Shown here in pieces: positions 1 through 9,045 of a stretch of DNA of 64,000 nucleotides. Numbering within the stretch: the stretch's first letter is position 1; every line of letters starts with the position of its first letter. The translations under genes and the position numbers were made by a program. Source of the stretch: Nocardioides sp. GY 10127 (GTDB taxonomy: Bacteria > Actinomycetota > Actinomycetes > Propionibacteriales > Nocardioidaceae); assembly GCF_004919085.1 (NCBI RefSeq), contig NZ_STGL01000003.1, positions 620,001-684,000 on the forward strand, read 5' to 3'. Under the pieces are notes generated by a model, which saw only the letters and a program-made list of their open reading frames with translations, was not told the DNA's origin and made no database searches.

Positions 1-168
1 GGTGAGCGGAAGGCACAGCAGGGACGCCAGCCGCAGCCGATGCCCGGCACCCACCACCCCCACGAGCTCTGGGTGGTGCCGAACCCGTCCGGGCTCAACG
101 CCCACGAGACCGTGGACAGCCTGGCGCGGGCCTACGCCGAGGTCGGACGCGCCGCCGGGCTGCTCTGA
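1..168 (+). CDS. mug: Mismatch-specific uracil-DNA glycosylase Mug, C-terminal part
   Basis: This is the last 55 codons of a gene that starts left of the window, open in frame 1 from the first base to TGA at 166-168. The translation holds the motif LWVVPNPSGLNAH, which is the NPSGLN block of the Mug/TDG family (second active-site motif, contacting DNA opposite the flipped base), followed by a short helical tail ending AGLL. Family members remove uracil or ethenocytosine from G:U and G:T type mismatches in base excision repair in the cytoplasm. It converges on glgC, whose stop lies 27 bp downstream. The N-terminal half, with the first active-site motif, is outside the window and cannot be judged. 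Confidence 0.85.
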   Translation, partial: GERKAQQGRQPQPMPGTHHPHELWVVPNPSGLNAHETVDSLARAYAEVGRAAGLL

Positions 169-195
169 GCGGACCAGCGCGCGTCCGGTACCGGG

Positions 196-1440
196 TCAGG
201 CCGGGAAGACCTGGCCCTTCCCGACGACGGTGAGGCCCTCCTGGACGACGAAGCCACGCGCGCGGTCGGCGTCGGGGTCGACGCCCACCTGCGCGCCCGG
301 CGGCACGATCACGTTCTTGTCGACGATCGCGTTGCGCACGACCGCGCCGGCCCCGACCCGCACGGCGTCGAGCAGCACCGAGCCGGTCACCTCCGCGCCG
401 TCCTCGACGCGCACGGACGGGCTGAGCACCGAGCGCAGGACGTGGCCGCCGGTGAGCACGACGCCCGGCGAGAGCACGGTCTCGTCCGCGCTGGCCGGCG
501 TCCCGTCGGCGCCCTGGACGACCTTGGCCGGCGGCTGCGGGCCGTAGGCGGTGTAGATCGGCCAGTCGTAGTTGTAGAGGTTGAAGACCGGCAGCGGGCT
601 CACGAGGTCCATGTGGGACTCGTAGTAGCTGCGCAGCGTCCCGACGTCGCGCCAGTACCCGGAGTCGCGCTCGGTGCTGCCGGGCACCTCGTTCTCCCGG
701 TAGTCGTAGACGCCGGCCTCCTTGTCGTCCACGAACGCGGGGACGATGTCGCCGCCCATGTCGTGCTTGGAGCCCTCCATCGCCGCGTCGCGGGTGACCG
801 CCTCGACCAGCGCCTGCGCGTCGAAGACGTAGTTGCCCATGGAGGCCAGCACCTCGTGCGGGGCGTCGGGCAGGCCCACCGGATCGGTCGGCTTCTCCAG
901 GAACTCGCGGATGCGGGTCGGCTCGTCCGGCACGACGTCGATGACGCCGAACTGGTGGGCCAGCGCGATGGGCTGGCGGATCGCGGCGACCGTGCACGCG
1001 GCACCGGACTCCACGTGCTGCGCCACCATCTGCGAGAAGTCCATCCGGTACACGTGGTCGGCACCGACCACGACCACGATGTCGGGCTGCTCGTCGCGCA
1101 CGAGGTTGAGCGACTGGTAGATCGCGTCGGCCGAGCCGAGGTACCAGTGCTTGCCGAGGCGCTGCTGCGCGGGCACCGGCGTCACGTAGTTGCCGAGCAG
1201 GTTCGACATGCGCCAGGTGGAGGAGATGTGGCGGTCGAGGCTGTGCGACTTGTACTGCGTCAGCACGACGACCTTGAGGTAGCCCGAGTTCACGACGTTC
1301 GACAAGGCGAAGTCGATGAGCCGGTAGATCCCCGCGTACGGCACGGCCGGCTTGGCCCGGTCCGCGGTGAGCGGCATGAGCCGCTTCCCCTCGCCGCCGG
1401 CCAGGACGATGGCCAGCACCTTCTTCCCGCTTCTGCGCAT
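196..1440 (-). CDS. glgC: Glucose-1-phosphate adenylyltransferase GlgC
   Basis: 414 aa, a full-length ADP-glucose pyrophosphorylase that makes ADP-glucose from ATP and glucose-1-phosphate, the first committed step of alpha-glucan synthesis. The N-terminal nucleotidyltransferase domain shows [13 protein letters not shown] (about residues 13-25), [19 protein letters not shown] and the EKP sugar-binding triad; the C-terminal third has the repeated V/I-rich pattern of a left-handed beta-helix. An upstream in-frame start would add 28 residues, but ATG at 1440 gives the usual [16 protein letters not shown] start of actinobacterial GlgC, so I chose it. It is divergent from the GlgM/GlgA gene across a 113-bp gap, the arrangement known from mycobacteria (glgC/glgM), so the two share a regulatory region. 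Confidence 0.96.
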   Translation of the reverse strand: MRRSGKKVLAIVLAGGEGKRLMPLTADRAKPAVPYAGIYRLIDFALSNVVNSGYLKVVVLTQYKSHSLDRHISSTWRMSNLLGNYVTPVPAQQRLGKHWYLGSADAIYQSLNLVRDEQPDIVVVVGADHVYRMDFSQMVAQHVESGAACTVAAIRQPIALAHQFGVIDVVPDEPTRIREFLEKPTDPVGLPDAPHEVLASMGNYVFDAQALVEAVTRDAAMEGSKHDMGGDIVPAFVDDKEAGVYDYRENEVPGSTERDSGYWRDVGTLRSYYESHMDLVSPLPVFNLYNYDWPIYTAYGPQPPAKVVQGADGTPASADETVLSPGVVLTGGHVLRSVLSPSVRVEDGAEVTGSVLLDAVRVGAGAVVRNAIVDKNVIVPPGAQVGVDPDADRARGFVVQEGLTVVGKGQVFPA

Positions 1441-1553
1441 GGTGCGCACGCTATCCCCCGGAGGGCTCGCGCGGCAGAGCCGGAGGTGACATTCGTCCAG
1501 ATGAGGTGGGGCGTGCCTACTCAACCGGTGGGTCTGCGAGTAGGTTCCGGCTC
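1441..1553. promoter_or_regulatory. Divergent glgC/glgA intergenic region
   Basis: A 113-bp spacer lies between the two divergent start codons and must carry both promoters and ribosome binding sites. I see no convincing -35/-10 pair or palindrome in it, so the assignment rests on gene orientation alone. Confidence 0.4.
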
Positions 1554-2744
1554 GTGCGAGTCGACGTGCTGTCCAAGGAGTACCCCCCGGAGGTCTACGG
1601 CGGGGCCGGCGTCCACGTGGCCGAGCTGGTCCGGGCCCTGCGAGGCCTGGACGGGGTGGACGCCCGCGTCCACGCGTTCGGCGCCCCCCGCGACGAGGCC
1701 GGGACGTCCTCCTACGCCGAGCCGGTCGGCCTGGCCGGCGCCAACGCCGCGCTGCGCACCCTCGGGGTCGACCTGGAGATCGCGGCCGCCACCGGCGGCG
1801 CCGACCTGGTCCACTCGCACACCTGGTACGCCAACATGGCCGGCCACCTCTCCTCGCTGCTGCACGGCATGCCCCACGTGGTGAGCGCCCACAGCCTCGA
1901 GCCGCTGCGCCCGTGGAAGGCCGAGCAGCTCGGCGGCGGGTACCGGCTCTCCTCCTGGGCCGAGCGCACCGCCTACGAGGCGGCCGCCGGCGTCATCGCC
2001 GTCTCCGCCGCGATGCGCGACGACGTCCTGCGCTCCTACCCGGCGGTCGACCCCGCCCGCGTCCACGTCGTGCACAACGGCATCGACACCGCGGACTGGG
2101 CGCCCCACCACGCCCCGGACCGGGTCCGCGAGCTGGGCGTCGACCCGGACCGTCCGACCGTCGTGTTCGTCGGCCGGATCACCCGGCAGAAGGGCCTGCC
2201 GCTCTTCCTGCGCGCCTGCGCCGCCCTCCCGCCGGAGGTCCAGCTCGTGCTCTGCGCCGGGGCCCCGGACACCCCGGAGATCATGGCCGAGGTCGAGGGC
2301 CTCGTCGCCGACCTGCGCGCCTCGCGTGACGGGGTCGTCTGGATCGCCGAGATGCTCCCCCGCGCCGACGTGACGGCCCTGCTCACCGCGGCCGACGTCT
2401 TCGCGTGCCCCTCCATCTACGAGCCGCTCGGCATCGTCAACCTCGAGGCCATGGCCTGCGAGACGGCCGTGGTCGCCACGGCCACCGGCGGCATCCCGGA
2501 GGTCGTCGTCCACGGCGAGACCGGCCTGCTCGTGCCCATCGAGCAGGCGGACGACGGCACGGGGACCCCGCTCCAGCCGGAGCGCTACGTCGCCGACCTG
2601 GCCGGCGCGCTCACCGAGCTGCTCGCCGACCGCGACCGGGCGGCGGCGATGGGACGCGCGGGTCGCGAGCGGGCCGAGGCGCACTTCTCCTGGACGGCGG
2701 TCGCCGGCCGCACCCTCGAGGTCTACCGCACGGTGCTCGACTGA
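1554..2744 (+). CDS. glgA: GT4 glycogen synthase / alpha-maltose-1-phosphate synthase (GlgA/GlgM, actinobacterial type)
   Basis: 396 aa from GTG at 1554. The N-terminus reads [22 protein letters not shown], the ADP-glucose-binding KxGG-like loop of the actinobacterial GlgA family, and the C-terminal Rossmann domain has [11 protein letters not shown] and [11 protein letters not shown], the GT4 donor-binding E-x7-E region. The mycobacterial member, GlgM, uses ADP-glucose and glucose-1-phosphate to make maltose-1-phosphate for the GlgE pathway, so the classical glycogen synthase name may be imprecise. The reading frame stays open upstream to 1506, but those residues do not match the family. Divergent from glgC, which supplies its ADP-glucose substrate. 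Confidence 0.93.
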   Translation: MRVDVLSKEYPPEVYGGAGVHVAELVRALRGLDGVDARVHAFGAPRDEAGTSSYAEPVGLAGANAALRTLGVDLEIAAATGGADLVHSHTWYANMAGHLSSLLHGMPHVVSAHSLEPLRPWKAEQLGGGYRLSSWAERTAYEAAAGVIAVSAAMRDDVLRSYPAVDPARVHVVHNGIDTADWAPHHAPDRVRELGVDPDRPTVVFVGRITRQKGLPLFLRACAALPPEVQLVLCAGAPDTPEIMAEVEGLVADLRASRDGVVWIAEMLPRADVTALLTAADVFACPSIYEPLGIVNLEAMACETAVVATATGGIPEVVVHGETGLLVPIEQADDGTGTPLQPERYVADLAGALTELLADRDRAAAMGRAGRERAEAHFSWTAVAGRTLEVYRTVLD

Positions 2745-2760
2745 CAGTGCTCGACTGACA
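2733..2760. repeat. 14-bp perfect tandem duplication over the glgA stop codon
   Basis: GTGCTCGACTGACA occurs at 2733-2746 and again directly at 2747-2760. The first copy encodes the last residues and the TGA stop of glgA, and the second lies just downstream. It looks like a small slippage duplication with no effect on the protein. Confidence 0.85.
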
Positions 2761-2972
2761 CCTCCGCGACCCGGCACAGGAACACCCCCAGGGGCATAGC
2801 CCGTCCGGACCAGACGACCCGGCCCGGGCGGGCCACGGGCGTCCGGGCCCTCCTGCTCCTTTCGAGCCGCTTCTCAGGGAACGGCCCCCGCGGCCGATCA
2901 GGGCTGTCCACCATGGACGTTCCTCGGGCCCCTGCCGAGGTTCCCCGACCCCTGAGCCAGCCCGGAGACCCG

Positions 2973-4433
2973 GTGACCGACTACACCCCTGCCCGCTACC
3001 GGGGCGTCCCGGTGCTCGGCCGAGGCGCCCGCCACGTGGCCAGCCGGTTCAGCTACGGCGTCACGCCGGCGCTGGCGAAGCAGGTGCGTGCCGCGGGCGG
3101 CGGGCTCGCGTGGTTCGAGGCGCAGGTCGAGGCGGCCCGCACGCGCGCCGACGACGCCGACGTCCTGATGGACTGGTGGCCCGACCTGCACCTGGACGCC
3201 CAGACCGTCTGGCAGAACCAGGCCAACGAGGTCCGGGGCATGTGGGAGGTCATGTGGGACTACTCCCGACGGCTCCTGGCCCGGCGAGTCCACTCCGACC
3301 TCCAGGTCCTCGAGGTGCTCACCGAGTTCTTCGAGGCGCACCTGCACGTCACCGCGTCCGGGGACGCGCAGGCCACCTGGCGCGCCGACTACGGCGAGAC
3401 CATCCGCGCCCACGCCCTGGGCGCCTTCGACGACATGCTCGTCGCCGCGATCACCCATCCGGCGATGCTGCTCTACCTCGACCAGGCGACCTCGTCGAAG
3501 TCCGCCCCCAACGAGAACCTCGGCCGCGAGCTCCTGGAGCTGCACACGGTCGGCGTCGGCCACTACACCGAGGACGACGTCAAGAACGCCGCCCGCATCC
3601 TCACCGGCTACCGCGTGAAGACGTGGACGACGTTCGCGGCCTACTACGACACCGCGCAGCACTGGACGGGCCGGGTCACCGTCGGCGACTTCACCGACGC
3701 CAACACCGACGTCGACGGGCGCGCCGTGGTCGAGCGGTTCCTGCGCCACCTGGCCCGCCGCCCGGAGACGGCCCAGCGCCTCGCCCGCAAGCTCTGCACG
3801 AAGTTCATCGCCGACGACGTCGACCAGGCGGTCGTCGACCGGCTCGCCGCCGTGTACCTGGCCCACGACACCGAGATCCTCCCCGTCGTCCGCGCGCTGC
3901 TGCGCACGAAGGCGTTCAAGGAGTCGGTGGACGCCAAGCTCCGCGACCCCGCCGAGGACCTGGTGGCCACCTACCGCGCGCTGGGCGTGCAGCTCGCGGA
4001 GCCGTCCGCGAACAACGACGCCGCCAACGCCATGATCTGGCAGTGCCAGGAGATCGGGCTGGTCCCGATGACCTGGCCCCGTCCCGACGGTCAGCCGCTG
4101 GACAACGAGCCCTGGGCCACCACCGGCCGCGCCATGGCCTCGATGAGCATCCACTGGGTCCTCGCCGGCGGCTGGTGGCCGAACAAGGGCATCACCTACC
4201 GCACCGCCACCGAGTGGGCCCCGACGCTGCCGGTGCGCTTCGACCAGCTCGTCGACCACCTGGCGCGGCAGGTCCACGGCCGCGCGTCGAACGCGAACCT
4301 CCTGCGCGCGGCCTGCGAGGCCGTCCAGGCCGACCCCGACACGACGGTCACCTCCTCCCACGCGGCCGTGACCTGGCGCTTCAGCCGCCTGCTCGGCGCG
4401 CTCCTCGACCACCCCCGCCACTACTCCCGGTGA
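2973..4433 (+). CDS. DUF1800 family protein
   Basis: 486 aa. It matches the DUF1800 pattern: an N-terminal LGRGARHVASRFSYGVTP block, a central NENLGRELLELHTVG motif followed by YTEDDVKNAARILTGY, and a C-terminal PDGQP...W region. Function is unknown; family members typically sit next to a DUF1501 gene, as here, and are thought to be exported or envelope-associated. GTG at 2973 has GGAG five bases upstream, and the alternative ATG at 2913 would add 20 codons with poor GC third positions, so the shorter start is preferred. The stop is 8 bp before the DUF1501 start, implying co-transcription. No signal peptide or membrane segment is visible. Confidence 0.88.
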   Translation: MTDYTPARYRGVPVLGRGARHVASRFSYGVTPALAKQVRAAGGGLAWFEAQVEAARTRADDADVLMDWWPDLHLDAQTVWQNQANEVRGMWEVMWDYSRRLLARRVHSDLQVLEVLTEFFEAHLHVTASGDAQATWRADYGETIRAHALGAFDDMLVAAITHPAMLLYLDQATSSKSAPNENLGRELLELHTVGVGHYTEDDVKNAARILTGYRVKTWTTFAAYYDTAQHWTGRVTVGDFTDANTDVDGRAVVERFLRHLARRPETAQRLARKLCTKFIADDVDQAVVDRLAAVYLAHDTEILPVVRALLRTKAFKESVDAKLRDPAEDLVATYRALGVQLAEPSANNDAANAMIWQCQEIGLVPMTWPRPDGQPLDNEPWATTGRAMASMSIHWVLAGGWWPNKGITYRTATEWAPTLPVRFDQLVDHLARQVHGRASNANLLRAACEAVQADPDTTVTSSHAAVTWRFSRLLGALLDHPRHYSR

Positions 4434-4441
4434 GGCCGACG

Positions 4442-5698
4442 ATGACCAGCCCGCACCGCAGCGCCTGCTGCTCCGAGCTCGCGGACGCCACCGCGCTCAC
4501 CCGCCGCGGCGTCCTGCGCGGCCTCGGCGTCGCCGGGCTGACCTACGCGGTGGGCTCGGCCGTCGTCCAGGCCTCCCCCGCGCTGGCGGTGGCGGCGGGC
4601 GAGCGCGACGGCACGGTCGTCGTGCTCTCGCTGCGCGGTGCCGCCGACGGGCTGTCGCTGGTGGTCCCCCACGGCGACCCCGTCTATGCGGCCGCGCGGC
4701 CGCGGATCGCGGTGCCGACGTCCTCGCTTCTGGCCTCCGACGGCTTCTTCGGCCTGCACCCCGAGCTCGAGCCCCTGCTGCCGTACTGGCAGGCGGGCTC
4801 GTTCGCGGCCGTCCACGCCACGGGCCTGCCGGCCCCGAACCGGTCCCACTTCTCCGCGATGGAGGAGGTCGAGGACGCCAACCCCGGCAGCACCGAGCGG
4901 ATCGGTTGGCTCAACCGGCTGCTCGGCGACCTGCCGGGCAGCGGGACGCTCCAGGGCGTGGCAGTCGGCGACGAGACCACCCAGATCTTCGGCCCCGAGG
5001 CCCACCTCTCGTTCAGCTCCCTCGACGACGCCGTCATCGCCGGGGACGACGAGTGGGACCCCACCGACGACCGGCTGCGCTCGCTGCGTCGCATGTGGGG
5101 GCGCTCGAAGCACCCGCTGGCGTCCTCCGTGCGGCACGCGATGGGCGCGGTGGCGAACCTCCAGGCGGCCAAGGACGTCCCCGCCGGGACGGCCTACCCC
5201 GACACCGACCTCGCGCGGGCGCTCTCCACCGTGGCCCGCACGATCAAGGGCGACGTCGGGGCCCGCGTGTTCACCGTCGACCAGGGCGACTGGGACATGC
5301 ACACCGACCTCGGGACGCTCTCCTGGGGCGGGATGCGGACGAACGCCCGCCGGCTCTCGGCCGCGCTCGCCGCCTTCATGGACGACCTCGGCGACGCCGC
5401 CTCCCGCACCACCGTCGTGGTGCTCTCCGAGTTCGGTCGGCGGGTCAAGGAGAACGCGAACTACGGCCTCGACCACGGCTGGGGCAACGTGATGCTGCTC
5501 CTCGGCGCGGGCGTGCGCGGGGGCTCCTACTACGGCACGTGGCCCGGGCTGGCGAACACCACGGACGCCGACCTCACCGTCACCACCGACTACCGCTCGG
5601 TGCTCGCCGAGGTCGTCACGACCCGCACGAGCGCCTCGGCCGCCACCGTCTTCCCGGGCTTCACCCCCGAGACCGTCGGGGCGATGACCTCGCTCTGA
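4442..5698 (+). CDS. DUF1501 family protein with Tat signal
   Basis: 418 aa. The N-terminus carries a twin-arginine type signal, LTRRGVLRGLGVAG, then a hydrophobic stretch ending near ASPALAVAAG (about residue 55), so the protein is probably exported folded by Tat. The body has DUF1501 motifs: VVLSLRGAADGLSLVVPHGDP, NRSHFSAMEEVEDANPG, VVVLSEFGRR and DHGWGNVMLLLG, consistent with the alkaline-phosphatase-like sulfatase fold suggested for this family. Substrate unknown. It starts 8 bp after the DUF1800 gene; the two families are commonly encoded together and presumably work together at the cell surface. It ends 18 bp from a convergent SprT-like gene. Confidence 0.9.
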   Translation: MTSPHRSACCSELADATALTRRGVLRGLGVAGLTYAVGSAVVQASPALAVAAGERDGTVVVLSLRGAADGLSLVVPHGDPVYAAARPRIAVPTSSLLASDGFFGLHPELEPLLPYWQAGSFAAVHATGLPAPNRSHFSAMEEVEDANPGSTERIGWLNRLLGDLPGSGTLQGVAVGDETTQIFGPEAHLSFSSLDDAVIAGDDEWDPTDDRLRSLRRMWGRSKHPLASSVRHAMGAVANLQAAKDVPAGTAYPDTDLARALSTVARTIKGDVGARVFTVDQGDWDMHTDLGTLSWGGMRTNARRLSAALAAFMDDLGDAASRTTVVVLSEFGRRVKENANYGLDHGWGNVMLLLGAGVRGGSYYGTWPGLANTTDADLTVTTDYRSVLAEVVTTRTSASAATVFPGFTPETVGAMTSL

Positions 5699-5716
5699 GC
5701 GGGCCGGCCGGGTCGG

Positions 5717-6394
5717 TCAGGCCGGCTCCACGCCCGCGAACGGGACCGTGAGGACCTGGCGCCCGACCTTGAGGTGGTAGCGGGTCCGCCCGCGCTTGAC
5801 CACCGTGCCGGTGACCCCCTGGTAGCGACCGGACAGCAGGATGCGCGCACGCTGGCCGGGGCCGAGCACCGCCATCCGCTGCCCGGCGGCCAGCCGCTCG
5901 AGCTCGGCCAGGTAGTTGGGGTGCAGCATCTCGGCGGGGACGGGCCGCCCATGGTGGCTCCAGGTGAGCAAGTGGTCGAGGTCGAAGCGGCCCGGCGAGC
6001 ACCGCGAGCAGGTCGAGACCCGCTCCGGGCGCCGGTGGCGACCCACGGTGTGCCCCGCCGGGCAGGTGCCCTGCCACGGCTCGAGGGGGCGGGGCGAGCC
6101 CTCGTCGACGCAGCGGCGCCCCGAGGAGCCGATCGACAGCGCGGTGCGCCGCCACACCGCGTCGTGCCCGTGGTGCGGGCCGACCAGGGCGTGGGCGATC
6201 TCGTGCAGGATCGTGTCGCGCACCTCGTCCTCGCTCGCCAGGGCGGTCAGCGGCGCGGAGAGCCCGATGACACGGGAGCCGAAGCGGGTGATCCCCGCCC
6301 GGCGCTTCGCCCGGTCCAGCTCCACCCGCCAGCCCGTCAGCCCGTGCTGGGCTACGAGCTCCTCCGCCAGCGCGACGGCGTCCCCCACGTCCAT
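5717..6394 (-). CDS. SprT-like zinc metalloprotease-domain protein
   Basis: 225 aa from ATG at 6394. The N-terminal half has the zincin motif HEIAH (His64, Glu65, His68) in ILHEIAHALVG, followed by GHDAVWRRTALSIG, as in SprT-like domains. A Cys/His cluster (CPAGHT...CSRC) resembles the zinc ribbon that follows SprT domains, and the C-terminus (about 175-225) looks like a small KOW/SH3-like beta barrel (GVTGTVVKRGRTRYHLKVG). SprT/Spartan relatives in eukaryotes cleave DNA-protein crosslinks; the role of the actinobacterial protein is not known to me. The 5' end overlaps the preceding small gene by 43 bp, so they may be co-transcribed. Confidence 0.82.
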   Translation of the reverse strand: MDVGDAVALAEELVAQHGLTGWRVELDRAKRRAGITRFGSRVIGLSAPLTALASEDEVRDTILHEIAHALVGPHHGHDAVWRRTALSIGSSGRRCVDEGSPRPLEPWQGTCPAGHTVGRHRRPERVSTCSRCSPGRFDLDHLLTWSHHGRPVPAEMLHPNYLAELERLAAGQRMAVLGPGQRARILLSGRYQGVTGTVVKRGRTRYHLKVGRQVLTVPFAGVEPA

Positions 6395-6666
6395 GACCGC
6401 CAGGGTAGGCGGGACCACCGACCGTCGTGCGCGTCCTCCACAGGCCCGTCCTCCGGCGCCGCGCCCGCGGCCCCCTCGCCCGTCGTGGCCTCCTCGGCCT
6501 CCCCGGTCTCCTCGGCCCGCGCCAGCCGCTCGTGCAGCCGGTCGCGCACCTGCTCCGGGCTCAGCTGTGCCCGCTTGCGCTGGTCGCGCGCGACCACCGC
6601 GCCGCCCGCGGCGACGCCCGCCACCCCGGCCAGTCCCACCAGCTTCCACACCGTCGCGGCCTTCAT
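6352..6666 (-). CDS. Small single-pass membrane protein, hypothetical
   Basis: 104 aa starting MKAATVWKLVGLAG. Residues about 5-26 form one hydrophobic segment rich in Gly/Ala/Val, followed by a basic stretch RDQRKRAQLS and a helical charged region (PEQVRDRLHERLARAEE), then an acidic, Ala/Gly-rich tail. This is the layout of small actinobacterial single-pass proteins with a cytoplasmic amphipathic helix; function unknown. Its 3' end overlaps the start of the SprT-like gene by 43 bp, and its start is 17 bp from the divergent hydrolase gene. The extreme C-terminus (SRLPWRSWTWG) lies in the overlap and looks unconstrained. Confidence 0.65.
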   Translation of the reverse strand: MKAATVWKLVGLAGVAGVAAGGAVVARDQRKRAQLSPEQVRDRLHERLARAEETGEAEEATTGEGAAGAAPEDGPVEDAHDGRWSRLPWRSWTWGTPSRWRRSS

Positions 6667-6683
6667 GGACCAGACTCCTCCCC

Positions 6684-7298
6684 GTGAGCACCCCTGACAC
6701 GCGGCTGGGTCTCGAGGAGGCCGTCGAGCTGACCCGCACCGGAGACCTGTGGCTGTTCCGCGGCCACTCCGCCGCGGACCACGCTATCCGGGCGCTCACC
6801 AACGCGCCGGTGAACCACGTCGGCATGGCGGTCGTCCTGGACGACCTGCCCCCGCTCATGTGGCACGCCGAGCTGGGCAAGGGCCTGCGCGACGTGTGGA
6901 CCGACAGCCACCACCGCGGCGTCCAGCTGCACGACCTGCGCGAGGCCGTCGTCCAGTGGACCGGCCGCTACGAGCAGGACGCCTGGATGCGCCAGCTCAG
7001 CCCCGAGGTCACCGGCGCGATGGAGGACGCCGTGCTGCGCACCGTGGCCCGCCTCGACGGCACCCCGTTCCCCTCCACCGCCGCCCTGGCCGGGCGCTGG
7101 CTGCGCGGACGGGCGCGCCGGGCAGCCGGGCCGGAGCTCACCTACTGCGCGGAGGTCGTGGCCGCCACCTACACCGCGATGGGGCTGCTGGACGCGGCCA
7201 GGCCGACCAACTACTACGACCCCGGCCGGTTCTGGTCGGGCGACGACCTGGAGCTGCTCGAGGGCTACGCCCTGGGCGACGAGCTCGCGGTCGGCTGA
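6684..7298 (+). CDS. Permuted NlpC/P60 (YiiX/YebB-like) cysteine hydrolase, putative
   Basis: 204 aa from GTG at 6684. The pattern GDLWLFRG...NHVGMAVVLDD near the N-terminus and TYCAEVVAATY late in the protein fits the permuted papain-like fold of YiiX/YebB amidases, in which the catalytic His (His45, in NHVGM) precedes the catalytic Cys (Cys155, in TYCAEV). Such enzymes cleave peptidoglycan peptides or lipid acyl bonds; the substrate here is not predictable. No signal peptide is visible, so it is probably cytoplasmic. The start lies 17 bp from the divergent small membrane protein gene, and the stop is only 4 bp from the convergent winged-helix gene. Confidence 0.65.
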   Translation: MSTPDTRLGLEEAVELTRTGDLWLFRGHSAADHAIRALTNAPVNHVGMAVVLDDLPPLMWHAELGKGLRDVWTDSHHRGVQLHDLREAVVQWTGRYEQDAWMRQLSPEVTGAMEDAVLRTVARLDGTPFPSTAALAGRWLRGRARRAAGPELTYCAEVVAATYTAMGLLDAARPTNYYDPGRFWSGDDLELLEGYALGDELAVG

Positions 7299-7302
7299 GG
7301 CC

Positions 7303-7812
7303 TCAGGCCTCGAAGACCGGGGGCAGCGCGCGGCCGCGCTCGGTGAGCTCGAGGACGCCGGGCTGCGGCGCCTGGACGAACCCCTCGTCCGCCAGCTCCT
7401 TGCGGGCCTTGCGGGCGGCGGTGCGCCAGCGCAGCTCGCCGGTGGGGCCGGTCTCGTGGTCCCCGGGACGCAGGATCTCCGCCATCCGCTCGGGCAGCGC
7501 GTCGTAGAGCAGGTCGGCCTCGTGCTCGCCGCCGGCCTCCTGGAGCAGCAGGAGCAGGTAGGGCTTGAAGTCCACCGTCGGGGTGCGGCGCAGGGCGCGC
7601 GGCGGGGCCGGCGGGGCGGCGGGCCGCGAGGTGCTCGCGCGCGGCGCGCGCGGGGCCTTCGGCTCGGTCGAGGCCACCCGCTTGCGCGTCACCGGCGTCG
7701 CCTTGGGCGGGGGCGTCACCCGCGCGTGCGGCGACGGCGGCGGCGCGGCCATGCCGTGCACGCACGTCGACAGCGGGAGGTCGCAGAGGTCGCAGAAAGC
7801 CTCGGAGCTCAC
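7303..7812 (-). CDS. Winged-helix protein with Mrr-N-like domain and Cys cluster
   Basis: 169 aa. The N-terminus (MSSEAFCDLCDLPLSTCVHG) has a C-x2-C-x6-C-x-H pattern that could bind zinc. A Pro/Ala/Arg-rich linker (about 22-75) follows. The C-terminal half (about 77-169) resembles the winged-helix N-terminal domain of Mrr-type restriction proteins: a helix with LLLLLQEAGG, then WRTAARKARKELADEGFV and LELTERGRAL. No nuclease catalytic domain is attached, so it is more likely a DNA-binding or adaptor protein. It is convergent with the hydrolase gene (4-bp gap) and lies 67 bp upstream of the end of the rlmC operon on the same strand. Confidence 0.65.
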   Translation of the reverse strand: MSSEAFCDLCDLPLSTCVHGMAAPPPSPHARVTPPPKATPVTRKRVASTEPKAPRAPRASTSRPAAPPAPPRALRRTPTVDFKPYLLLLLQEAGGEHEADLLYDALPERMAEILRPGDHETGPTGELRWRTAARKARKELADEGFVQAPQPGVLELTERGRALPPVFEA

Positions 7813-7879
7813 GTGCGCACGCTACCTGGCGCACCGGCCCGGCGGCGAGGCGGCGTCGACGTCACGGGCGTCACTGGCC

Positions 7880-9034
7880 TCACGGGCGTCCCGGGCGGCG
7901 CCGCAGGAGCACGAGCGTCTCGTGGTGGGCGGTCTGCGGGAACATGTCGAGCACCTGGGCCCGCACGGGGTCGTAGGAGGGCAGGTCCCCCAGGTCGCGC
8001 GCCAGGGTCGTGGCCTGGCACGAGGAGTAGAGGACGAGCGGCGGGGCCGCGTCCTCGATCGAGCCGCACAGCGCCGGACCCAGCCCGCGCCGGGGCGGGT
8101 TGACGACGACGAGGTCCGGGGTGCCCTCGGCGGCCCAGGCCGTGGCGTCGTCCGCGGCGAAGGTGACGCCGCTCAGCCCGGCCTCCTGCGCGGAGCGCCG
8201 GGCCGCGGCGACCGCCTCGGCGGCGATCTCCACGCCGTGCACCCGCGGCGCCCCCGCGGCGGCCAGGTGCAGGGCGAACCCGCCGACGCCGCAGTACAGG
8301 TCGACCACGGAGGCCGGCCGGGCGTCGGCGACCCACGCGGCCGCGGTCGCGTACAGCGCCCGCGCCACCGGCGTGGAGGTCTGGAAGAAAGCCTGCGGGC
8401 GCAGGTGCAGGGTGAGCCCGTCGAGCCGCATCGGGAGGGTGGACGCCTCGGTGAGCAGCACCTCCTCGGGCCCCTCCAGCACCGCCTTGTGCTCCGGCTG
8501 CAGGTTGGCCGACGCCACCCGCAGCGGGGTCCCGGCCGCCTCGAGCGCCGCCGCGAGCGCGGGCAGGTGCTTGCGCAGCCGGGGCAGCGGCTCGGTCGAG
8601 CGGAGCACCCAGCGGACCATCAGCTCACCGTCGGGCGAGCAGGTGACCAGGACGTGCTTGAGCTCGCCCCGGCGGCTCGGCACGTCGTAGGGCGTGAGCC
8701 CGGCCGTCGTCACGAAGGACGCGAGCAGCGGCAGGGCGGTGACGATCGCCGGCTCGTGCAGGCCGCAGCCGCGCAGGTCGACGCCGTGGCCCTCGGCGTC
8801 CAGGATGCCCAGGGTGGGCGCCTCGACCGTGCCGCCCGCGACCATCTTGGCCTTGTTGCGGAACCCGCTCTCCGGCGGCGCGAACGGCGCCTCCCAGGCG
8901 GTCGCGACGCCCGGCCGTGCCTCGGCCAGCAGCGCCCGGGCCGCCGCGTCCTTGCGCGCGAGCTGGGCGGCGTGCGGCTCGCCCATGAACGCGCACGAGC
9001 GGCACGCCCCCGCGTCGAAGTAGTCGCACTGCAC
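7880..9034 (-). CDS. rlmC: 23S rRNA (uracil-C5)-methyltransferase, RlmC type
   Basis: 384 aa from GTG at 9034. It begins with [13 protein letters not shown], giving Cys3, Cys11 and Cys14, which with the Cys in GCGLHEP form the 4Fe-4S cluster of TrmA/RlmC/RlmD enzymes. The SAM-binding domain has [17 protein letters not shown], then VVNPPRRGL, and the catalytic Cys sits in [13 protein letters not shown]. The enzyme adds a methyl group to C5 of a 23S rRNA uridine (747 in E. coli numbering for RlmC; some Gram-positive homologues also modify 1939). It follows the acyltransferase gene by 11 bp and so appears to be the last gene of the exopolysaccharide operon, though it is functionally unrelated. 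Confidence 0.9.
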   Translation of the reverse strand: MQCDYFDAGACRSCAFMGEPHAAQLARKDAAARALLAEARPGVATAWEAPFAPPESGFRNKAKMVAGGTVEAPTLGILDAEGHGVDLRGCGLHEPAIVTALPLLASFVTTAGLTPYDVPSRRGELKHVLVTCSPDGELMVRWVLRSTEPLPRLRKHLPALAAALEAAGTPLRVASANLQPEHKAVLEGPEEVLLTEASTLPMRLDGLTLHLRPQAFFQTSTPVARALYATAAAWVADARPASVVDLYCGVGGFALHLAAAGAPRVHGVEIAAEAVAAARRSAQEAGLSGVTFAADDATAWAAEGTPDLVVVNPPRRGLGPALCGSIEDAAPPLVLYSSCQATTLARDLGDLPSYDPVRAQVLDMFPQTAHHETLVLLRRRPGRP

Positions 9035-9045
9035 GAGGGGCAACC

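Noticed and set aside
5917..6683. N-terminal extension of the hydrolase frame upstream of 6684
   Set aside because: The extension is antisense to the SprT-like gene and the small membrane protein gene, and GTG at 6684 starts the conserved region.
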